NCBI GenBank assembly: GCA_041625325.1
Contig: JBFJTN010000051.1
Span: forward strand, 1-17,825
DNA length: 17,825 bases
Direction of reading: 5' to 3'
Source of the DNA: Oceanococcus sp041625325
Lineage (GTDB): Bacteria; Pseudomonadota; Gammaproteobacteria; Nevskiales; Oceanococcaceae
Position 1 is the stretch's first letter. Every line of letters begins with the position of its first letter. The position numbers were made by a program, and so were the translations under genes. Under the pieces are notes generated by a model, which was not told the origin of the DNA, did no database searches, and was given only the letters and a program-made list of their open reading frames with translations. This document shows positions 7,120-14,666 of this stretch, piece by piece.

Positions 7120-7132
7120 TTGCATTTTGCGA
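7120..7132 (+). promoter_or_regulatory. LuxO-box-like element upstream of luxO
   Basis: TTGCATTTTGCGA matches the Vibrio LuxO-site pattern I recall (TTGCA-W3-TGCAA) at 12 of 13 positions. It is also related to the TGCAATGCRA elements at 4440 and 13875. It sits in the divergent region, so it could act on either gene. No confident sigma-54 promoter accompanies it on the plus strand. Confidence 0.4.
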
Positions 7133-7373
7133 AGCGAGACGCAAGGCAGCCGTCTCCGGCCTGGCCGACAGGCTGGCCCGATCCCCGTTGCGGCCTGCGG
7201 GAACGGGCCTTCTCGCCCGGCCCCGCGCCCGGCATGGGAATTGCTCGGTTCCCTGCCATGCCTGCCCGGATTTCAGTACCATGAGCACAGGAGCCGCCCC
7301 GCCATTGGTCGTCGACAGGGCGAATGATGCCCGGCGCATGAGGGTGCTCCTGGCGGCCCCATGGTTCTGCAAC

Positions 7374-7378
7374 GGGAG
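7374..7378 (+). promoter_or_regulatory. Ribosome binding site fixing the luxO-like start
   Basis: GGGAG lies 6 nt before the ATG at 7385. The earlier in-frame ATG at 7361 lacks such a site and would add eight residues not expected before the receiver domain. Confidence 0.75.
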
Positions 7379-7384
7379 TTCGGC

Positions 7385-8796
<1,412 letters not shown>

Positions 8797-8800
<4 letters not shown>

Positions 8801-10410
8801 ACAGGAAAGCGAAGCAGCCGAAGTCACCTGCCATGGGGTCTTCCCGCGAGGACAGCCACGACATCATGAGCGCGATCGCGGCGGCCAGCCTGGATGCGCT
8901 GATCACCATTGACGGGCGAGGCCGGGTGATCGAGTTCAGTCCCGCGGCGGAGAAGCTGTTCGGCTTCAGCCGCGAGGAAACCCTGGGGGTGTCGGTGGCC
9001 GAGGTGGTGATTCCGCCGCGCCTGCGCGATGCCCACACCAACGGCATGGCGCGCTACGAGCAGACGGGGGAGGGTCCGGTCATCAATACCCGGGTCGAGG
9101 TGCCGGCGGTGCGCAAGGACGGCAGCGAGTTCGACGCCGAGCTCACCGTGGTGCCGCTGCGGATCGAGGGCGAACGGATCTTTACCGCCTTCGTGCGCGA
9201 CATCAGCAAGCAGAAGGCCGAACAGGCCGCGCTGGAGCAGGCCCGGGCCGCTGCCGTGGAAGCCAGCGAGGCCAAATCGCGCTTTCTCGCGACGGTCAGC
9301 CACGAATTGCGCACGCCGCTGAATGCGGTGCTGGGCACCATGGATCTGATCGGCGAGACACCGCGCAATCCGCGGGACGCGCAACTGGTCCAGACGGCGC
9401 GCGAGTCGGCGCTGTCCCTGCTCGGCATGATCGACGAGATCATCGATCTCGCCTCCCTGGATCGCGGCGAACTGGCCCTCAAGCCGAAGCCCACCGATGT
9501 GGGGGCGCTGATCGACCGGATAGCCGAGCAGGCCCGCAAGGGAGCGCAGGACAAAGGGCTCGAATTCCAGCTCGAGCGCACTGGCGAGTGGCCGGCCCGG
9601 GTGATGCTGGACGAGCGACGCTTCGTGCAGATTTTCGGGCAGTTGCTGGATAACGCGGTGAAGTTCACCGAGGCGGGCGCGATTCAGGTCCGGGCCTCCT
9701 GCGCGCCCGCAGGGGCCGGCGCGAGCGGCCAGGTCCTGCAGGTGGAGGTGAGCGACCAGGGCGTGGGCATGGACGAGAGCACCCGCGAGCAGCTGTCCGG
9801 CGCCTTCTTCAAGGCCAGTGACCGCTCCACCACCGGCTACAGTGGCACCGGCATCGGCCTGGCCGTCAGCATGCGCCTGCTGGAGCAGATGGGCAGCGCC
9901 TTGCAGATCGACAGCGAGCCGGGCCGCGGCAGCCGGTTCCGCTTCACGCTGGCGCTCGATGCCTGTCCGGCGGCCGCCGTCCCGCTGGAGCGATCGCCTG
10001 CGGAGGGCAGCAGCGTCCGGGTGCTGGTGGTAGACGACGGGATGCCCAATCGCATGATTGCTGAAACCATGCTGCGGCGGGCCGGCTACGAGGTGGATCA
10101 GGCCGTGGACGGCACGGACGCCCTGGTCAAGCTCGCGCAGCGGGATTACGCGGCCATTCTGATGGACATGCGCATGCCCAAGATGGACGGCCTGGATGCC
10201 ACCCGCGAAATCCGCCAGCGTCCTGGACGAACGGGCCGCACCCCGATCATCGCGATGACCGCGAATGTCAGCGAGGCCGATCGTCGCGCCTGCATCGCCG
10301 CGGGCATGAACGACTTTCTGGGCAAGCCGGTGCGCAAGGACGAGCTGCTGGCCATGCTCGCGGTCTGGTGTCCGGTTCCGGCCGGCAATGACGAGACCGG
10401 CGCCGGATGA
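8797..10410 (+). CDS. Cytosolic PAS hybrid histidine kinase
   Basis: The 537-residue protein has no membrane helix. A PAS domain (about 24-138; ITIDGRGRVIEFSPAAEKLFG, ending in FVRDISKQKAEQ) and a short coiled coil lead to HisKA with the phospho-acceptor H169 in TVSHELRTPLNAVLG. The ATPase domain has the N box (LLDNAVKF, N286), G1 (SDQGVGM, D320) and G2 (GTGIGL, 350-355). A C-terminal receiver (about 407-525) carries D413-D414, acceptor D457 in LMDMRMPKMDG, T488 and K510. The ATG overlaps the luxO-like stop (ATGA) with GGGAG 8 nt upstream; the frame remains open further 5' but that reads into luxO and is not the start. As a hybrid kinase it needs an Hpt protein, and the LuxU-like one at 13463 is the obvious partner. 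The signal sensed is unknown; PAS suggests a cytosolic ligand or redox cue. Confidence 0.93.
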
Positions 10411-13400
10411 TCGAAGCGCCGCAACTGGCCTGCGAGCGCGAACGGCTCGCCGCGCTGCGTGCCCTGCGTGTGCTCGGCACCCCGGCCGAGGAGCGCTTCG
10501 ACCGGATCACCCGGCTGGCGCGGGATCTGTTCGAGGTCAAGATCGCCCTGGTCAGCCTGGTCGACCGGGATCGCCAGTGGTTCAAGTCGCGCCAGGGGCT
10601 GGAGGCCAGCGAGACCCCGCGCTCCATTTCCTTCTGCGGTCATGCCATCGCCAGCCACGAGGCCCTGGTGGTGGAGGACACCCTGCAGGACGAGCGCTTC
10701 TCGGACAATCCTCTGGTCACCGGGGCGCCGCATATCCGCTTCTATGCCGGCTGCCCCCTGCGCGCACCCAATGGCCACCTGATCGGGACCCTGTGCATCA
10801 TCGATGACGCGCCGCGAGCCTTCGGCGAGCGGGACAAGGACCTGCTGCACGATCTGGCCCGGGTCGTGGAGGCGGAGCTGTGCAATCCGGTGCGGGCCCT
10901 GCTTGACCCGTCGGAGCGCCTGTCCTGGCGCACGCGCGCCCGGGCCCAGCTTTACCGGCTGCCCTCCAGCCGCCTCGCCTCGCTTTCCCTGGCCACGGTT
11001 TGCAGCCTGTTGCTCGGGCTGGCCGCGGCCACCTGGGACCGCAGCCAGCTGAAGGCCCATGCCGCGCAGGTCCGCCAGGCCACCCAGCACGCCCACGGGC
11101 TGATGCGGGGCGAACTGGAAACCGCGCTCAACGCCAAGCTGCATCTGGTCTTCGGACTCAGCGGCCTGGTCCGCTCCAGCGACGACATCGACCAGTCCGT
11201 CTTCGATGCCTTTGCCGCCCAGCTGGTCCGCGAGGTGCAGCATGTGCGCAGCCTGCAGCTCGCGCCGAATGGCGTGGTGACCTATGTCTGGCCCTATCGG
11301 GGCAACGAGGCGGCCATCGGCCATGATCTGCTGGCCGACCCCAAGCGCCGGGCGGCGGCGGAGCAGGCCATCGCGTCACGGCGCCTGTGGGTGGCCGGGC
11401 CGCTGAATCTGATCCAGGGCGGGGTCGCGCTGCTCGGCCGCCTGCCGGTGTTCCTGCCGTCAGCCGAGGGTGATGGCAGCGAGAATTTCTGGGGTTTCGC
11501 CACCATTCTGATAGATCTGCCTGGCCTGCTGGGCGAAGTCGGCTTGCGCGAGGAGACCGGAGACTATCGCTACGCCCTGCGCGGGCGCGATGCCGCCGGC
11601 GCGGACGGTGCGGTCTTCTTCGGCGACGCCAGCCTGTTCACGGCCGATGCGCTCGTTGCGGAAATCGCCCTGCCGGCCGGCAGCTGGTTGCTGGTGGCCG
11701 CGCCTGCCGCTGGCTGGCCGAAGAGCTGGCCTGGCGAGGTCGGCTTTCGCATCGGGGCAGGTCTGGTCTGCCTGATCGTGTTCGGTCTGGTGTATTTCCT
11801 GGTCCGCCTGCCGCATACCATGCAGCAGGCGGTCAGCCGCGCCACCGAGCAGCTGGAGGCCAGCCAGTCGCGCTTTCGTGGCGCGATTGCGGCCCTGCCC
11901 GCGGGCTTTGTCATCTTCGATCGGGACGACCGCCTGGCGGTCTGCAATGATCGTTTCCGCGCGCTCTACGCCCGCTCCCGTCCGGTGCTGCAGACCGGGC
12001 GCAAATTCGAGGAGATCCTGCGCTACGGCCTGCGCAATGGCCAGTACCATGATGCGCCGATCGAGTTGGCCCAGGCCCAGGACAGCCTGTATGCCGAGAT
12101 GATGGCGCGGCATGGCGAGCGCAGCCATGCGGCCGATGTCCGCCTGGCCGAAGGCATCTGGGTTCGCGTGTTCGAGGAGCAGATGAGCGATGGCGGCCGG
12201 GTCGCCTTCCATGTGGACGTGAGCGAGGAGCGCGCCCACGAGGAGGAGCTGGAAGAGGCCAGGCAGCGGGCCGAGCAGGCCAACCAGGCCAAGAGCACCT
12301 TCCTGGCCACCATCAGTCATGAAGTGCGGACCCCGCTCAACGGGGTGCTCGGCCTGCTCGGTGTGCTGCGCGAGGATGCGGGCTTTACCGAGGAGCAGAG
12401 CCGGTACCTGCAGACCGCGCATCAGTCGGCCGAGCATCTGCTCAGCCTGCTCAACGAGATTCTCGACATCAGCAAGATGGAATCGGGCACGCTGAGCCTG
12501 GAGCCGGCCGACTTCCCGCTGGGCTCGATGTTGCGGGGCGCGGTGGAGCTGGTGCGCGGCCAGGCGCAGATGAAGCAGATCGACCTGCGCGTGGAACTGG
12601 ATGAGAGTCTGGATGTGGCCGTGCGCGGAGACGAGGGGCGCCTGCGTCAGGTGTTGCTCAACCTGCTGTCCAACGCGATCAAGTTCACCGACGCGGGTGA
12701 GGTGACGCTGGTGGGTCGGGCCGTGGCCGGGGGCGACCCGAACCGGCTGGGCCTGCGCATCGAGGTACGCGATACCGGCATGGGCTTTGACCCGGAGCAG
12801 GCCAGCAGCCTGTTCCAGCCATTCTCCCAGCTGGAGCAGGACGCGACGCGCCGCTTTTCCGGCACCGGCCTGGGTCTGGTCATCTGTCGCCGGCTGATCG
12901 ACATGATGGGCGGACATATCAGCGCGGAAGGCCGGCCGGGCGAGGGCGCCACCTTCCGGGTGGCCCTGGACCTGCCGCGCGGTCAGCTCGATGCGGCGAT
13001 GGTCGAGCAGGACGCGCCGGTGCCGACCCCGGCCAGCGAGCAGCGCAACAATGTGCGCGTGCTGCTGGCGGAGGACTCGCCCACCAACCAGCTGGTGATC
13101 AAGGCCATGCTCAAGGACACCGGCTACAGCCTCGATGTGGTCAGCGATGGCCAGGAGGCCGTCGATGCGGTGAGCCGGCTGCGCTACGACCTGATCCTGA
13201 TGGATGTTTTCATGCCCGAACTTGACGGTCTGGGCGCGACCCGCCAGATTCGCGAGCGATACGGTACGGGCGAAATGCCGATCATTGCCCTCACCGCCAA
13301 TGCGATGCAGGGTGATGCGCAGCGATTTTTCGACGCCGGCATGGATGATTATCTGTCCAAGCCGATCAATCGTCGCCTGCTCCTCAACACGCTGTGGCGC

Positions 13401-13454
13401 TGGGTCGAGCAACCCCGCGACAGCGCAGCCCGGGCCGTCAGTCCCACCCCTTAG
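10407..13454 (+). CDS. Membrane hybrid histidine kinase GAF-TM-CHASE-TM-PAS-HisKA-HATPase-REC
   Basis: The protein has 1015 residues. A GAF domain (about 12-158; RFDRITRLARDLFEVKIALVSLVD, GCPLRAPNGHLIGTLCIID) precedes a first membrane helix (about 189-209). A periplasmic segment (about 212-440) looks like CHASE (LNAKLHLVFGLSGLVRSS, RSLQLAPNGVVTYVWP, SRRLWVAGPLNLIQGG). A second helix is at about 446-467. A PAS-like domain (about 485-605) and coiled coil lead to HisKA with H638 (TISHEVRTPLNG), then the ATPase with N756 (LLSNAIKF), D789 (RDTGMGF) and GTGLGL (819-824). The C-terminal receiver has E889-D890, acceptor D933 (LMDVFMPELDG), T963 and K985. The ATG overlaps the previous stop (ATGA). CHASE domains bind small extracellular ligands, so this is the likeliest sensor of an outside signal in the operon. 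A GAF domain in front of the first membrane helix is unusual. Confidence 0.93.
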   Translation: MIEAPQLACERERLAALRALRVLGTPAEERFDRITRLARDLFEVKIALVSLVDRDRQWFKSRQGLEASETPRSISFCGHAIASHEALVVEDTLQDERFSDNPLVTGAPHIRFYAGCPLRAPNGHLIGTLCIIDDAPRAFGERDKDLLHDLARVVEAELCNPVRALLDPSERLSWRTRARAQLYRLPSSRLASLSLATVCSLLLGLAAATWDRSQLKAHAAQVRQATQHAHGLMRGELETALNAKLHLVFGLSGLVRSSDDIDQSVFDAFAAQLVREVQHVRSLQLAPNGVVTYVWPYRGNEAAIGHDLLADPKRRAAAEQAIASRRLWVAGPLNLIQGGVALLGRLPVFLPSAEGDGSENFWGFATILIDLPGLLGEVGLREETGDYRYALRGRDAAGADGAVFFGDASLFTADALVAEIALPAGSWLLVAAPAAGWPKSWPGEVGFRIGAGLVCLIVFGLVYFLVRLPHTMQQAVSRATEQLEASQSRFRGAIAALPAGFVIFDRDDRLAVCNDRFRALYARSRPVLQTGRKFEEILRYGLRNGQYHDAPIELAQAQDSLYAEMMARHGERSHAADVRLAEGIWVRVFEEQMSDGGRVAFHVDVSEERAHEEELEEARQRAEQANQAKSTFLATISHEVRTPLNGVLGLLGVLREDAGFTEEQSRYLQTAHQSAEHLLSLLNEILDISKMESGTLSLEPADFPLGSMLRGAVELVRGQAQMKQIDLRVELDESLDVAVRGDEGRLRQVLLNLLSNAIKFTDAGEVTLVGRAVAGGDPNRLGLRIEVRDTGMGFDPEQASSLFQPFSQLEQDATRRFSGTGLGLVICRRLIDMMGGHISAEGRPGEGATFRVALDLPRGQLDAAMVEQDAPVPTPASEQRNNVRVLLAEDSPTNQLVIKAMLKDTGYSLDVVSDGQEAVDAVSRLRYDLILMDVFMPELDGLGATRQIRERYGTGEMPIIALTANAMQGDAQRFFDAGMDDYLSKPINRRLLLNTLWRWVEQPRDSAARAVSPTP

Positions 13455-13462
13455 GATTTGCC

Positions 13463-13810
13463 ATGCCGATCAACATGAACACGCTCGCCCGTCTGGCCTC
13501 GGATGTCGGCGCCGACATGTATCCGATGATTCTCGACCAGTTCCGTCAGGAGTTCGGCCTGTTGCGCAAGCAGCTGGAGGAACTGGCCGTCAGTGGCGAC
13601 GTTCCGGCCCTGGCCGAGTGCGCCCATCGCATGAAGTCGACCTCGGCCACCCTGGGCCTGGAGGATCTGAGTGCCCAGGCCGCGCGAACCGAATCGGCGG
13701 CCCGCGCAGGGGATGCGAACGCCGCCCGGGTGGCCTGCGTCGAGCTGCTGTCCCAGACCGAGACCGCCGAAATGCTGCTCAGGAACCTGCCGCAGACCCC
13801 GCCGGGCTGA
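13463..13810 (+). CDS. luxU: LuxU-like Hpt phosphotransferase
   Basis: This is a 115-residue single-domain Hpt protein. The phospho-acceptor is H55 in CAHRMKSTSATLGLEDLS, the classic HxxKSxxxxxG pattern. The surrounding helices (LARLASDVGADMYPMILDQFRQEF) resemble Vibrio LuxU, which has its histidine at a similar place and carries phosphate from hybrid kinases to LuxO. The ATG at 13463 has AGGA about 6 nt upstream; an earlier in-frame start at 13394 would overlap the kinase gene by 60 bp and precede the domain with an unrelated stretch. It is last in the operon, 8 bp after the membrane kinase stop. It is the only Hpt domain in the window, so all three hybrid kinases probably converge on it. 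The assignment as Hpt is firm; the luxU name rests on context and general likeness. Confidence 0.85.
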   Translation: MPINMNTLARLASDVGADMYPMILDQFRQEFGLLRKQLEELAVSGDVPALAECAHRMKSTSATLGLEDLSAQAARTESAARAGDANAARVACVELLSQTETAEMLLRNLPQTPPG

Positions 13811-13873
13811 GCGGGGTCACGAGGAGACGCGGCTCAGGCTGGCGACGGGGCACTCTCCGACAATGGGAAGCAG

Positions 13874-13894
13874 ATTGCAATGCAATATGCGATG
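13874..13894 (+). promoter_or_regulatory. Candidate activator binding site (UAS) upstream of isochorismatase
   Basis: ATTGCAATGCAAT at 13874-13886 is an almost perfect dyad (ATTGCA-A-TGCAAT), and a related half-site ATGCGATGCA follows at 13887-13896. The 21 bases from 13874 match 4439-4459 upstream of the EAL gene at 16 positions. The dyad centre is about 130 bp upstream of the predicted transcription start, normal for a sigma-54 enhancer. The half-site TTGCA/TGCAA is that of Vibrio LuxO boxes, but the spacer is 1 nt instead of 3. Confidence 0.55.
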
Positions 13895-13910
13895 CAGACC
13901 GCGAAGCCGC

Positions 13911-13925
13911 AGCAGGTGACCTGCT
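13911..13925. promoter_or_regulatory. Perfect 15-bp palindrome, possible second operator
   Basis: AGCAGGTGACCTGCT is a perfect inverted repeat of 7-bp arms around one base. It lies between the UAS and the IHF site upstream of the isochorismatase gene. Its spacing and lack of a T-run do not suit a terminator. A dimeric regulator could bind here; which one is unknown. Confidence 0.35.
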
Positions 13926-13958
13926 CGCCCGCCTGTCTGTTCGCAAGATATTTATCTG

Positions 13959-13971
13959 AATCAATCGCTTG
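13959..13971 (+). promoter_or_regulatory. Consensus IHF site
   Basis: AATCAATCGCTTG matches the IHF consensus WATCAANNNNTTR at every defined position, within a locally AT-rich stretch (about 13945-13965) of otherwise GC-rich DNA. It lies between the UAS (13874-13894) and the sigma-54 promoter (13989-14004), the usual place for IHF to bend DNA so the bound activator touches the polymerase. Confidence 0.65.
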
Positions 13972-13988
13972 GGAAGCCGTCTGCGCGG

Positions 13989-14004
13989 TGGCGCCCTTCT
14001 TGCT
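13989..14004 (+). promoter_or_regulatory. Sigma-54 (-24/-12) promoter for isochorismatase and third kinase
   Basis: TGGCGCCCTTCTTGCT has TGGC at -24 and a perfect TTGCT at -12, with GG (13990-13991) and GC (14002-14003) exactly 10 nt apart. Transcription would begin near 14015, giving a leader of about 26 nt with AAGG (14028-14031) before the ATG at 14041. The upstream UAS and IHF site complete the standard sigma-54 arrangement. Confidence 0.75.
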
Positions 14005-14040
14005 TGAGTGCAGTCACGCTCATCATCAAGGTGCTTGACC

Positions 14041-14637
14041 ATGAAGACCCTCGATCGCAGTGCCCTGCTGCTCATCGGTTTCCAGAACGACTATTTCGCG
14101 GCGGATGGCATCCTGCATCGCGTCATCGAGGAATCGTCCAAGGTGACCGGCGTCATGGCCAATACCCTGTCCCTGCTGGAACAGGCGGGACACGATTTCA
14201 GGCTGGTCATCTCCACCCCGATCATTTTCACCCCCGACTACAGCGAGCTTGAGGAGCCAGTCGGCATCCTCAGGACCATCAAGGATGTGGGGGCCTTCAA
14301 GGCCGGCACCCGCGGCGCCATGGTGGTGGACGAGTTCGCCCCCTATGCGGAGCTGATCACCGAACTGCCCGGCAAGCGGGGACTCAATGCCTTCTCCAAC
14401 ACCCAGCTGGAGACCCTGCTGCGCGACAACGACATCAACCATCTGGTGCTGGCCGGCACGGTCACTTCGATCTGCATTGATTCCACGGCGCGCCACGCGG
14501 CCGATCTCGGCTTCAATGTCACGGTGCTGTCCAACTGCACCTCCGGGCGGACCAACTTCGAACAGGATTTCTACTGCGAGAACGTGTTCCCGCTGTACGC
14601 CCAGGTGATGGGCAGCGAACAGCTGCTCGCCGCCTGA
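14041..14637 (+). CDS. Isochorismatase-family cysteine hydrolase
   Basis: The 198-residue protein is a full-length member of the isochorismatase-like fold, with the likely catalytic triad D17 (LIGFQNDYF), K112 (GKRGLNAFSNT) and C145 (GTVTSICIDSTARHA). Family members hydrolyse isochorismate, nicotinamide, N-carbamoyl amides or related compounds. The substrate cannot be told from sequence, and no enterobactin or nicotinamide pathway genes are adjacent. The ATG at 14041 is preceded by AAGGTG at 7 nt; an in-frame CTG/GTG-type extension to 14008 would run into the promoter and is unlikely. It has no signal peptide, so it is cytosolic. It is the first gene behind the sigma-54 promoter and lies 29 bp before a hybrid kinase, so the two are probably co-transcribed. 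Making or destroying a small-molecule signal for that kinase is an attractive idea but is inference. Confidence 0.92.
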   Translation: MKTLDRSALLLIGFQNDYFAADGILHRVIEESSKVTGVMANTLSLLEQAGHDFRLVISTPIIFTPDYSELEEPVGILRTIKDVGAFKAGTRGAMVVDEFAPYAELITELPGKRGLNAFSNTQLETLLRDNDINHLVLAGTVTSICIDSTARHAADLGFNVTVLSNCTSGRTNFEQDFYCENVFPLYAQVMGSEQLLAA

Positions 14638-14666
14638 GCGCGGCCCCCAACCGCCGCGACCATCCC

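Larger units (their letters stand above)
6970..7384. promoter_or_regulatory. Divergent control region between REC-PP2C and luxO-like operon
   Basis: This gap of about 415 bp holds no convincing gene. It contains the LuxO-box-like element at 7120-7132 and, on the minus strand, a poor sigma-54-like match at 7027-7041 (TGGCATGAGCCCGGC, -12 half CGGCA). No clear sigma-70 promoter, Qrr-like RNA or terminator could be identified. Confidence 0.4.

Noticed and set aside
7018..7384. Search for a Qrr-type small RNA next to luxO
   Set aside because: No sigma-54 promoter with correct spacing on the plus strand, no conserved Qrr core and no terminator were seen.
11460..13412. Open frame of 650 codons on the minus strand
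   Set aside because: It is antisense to the membrane hybrid kinase with intact HisKA, ATPase and receiver motifs; it is a by-product of third-position GC bias.
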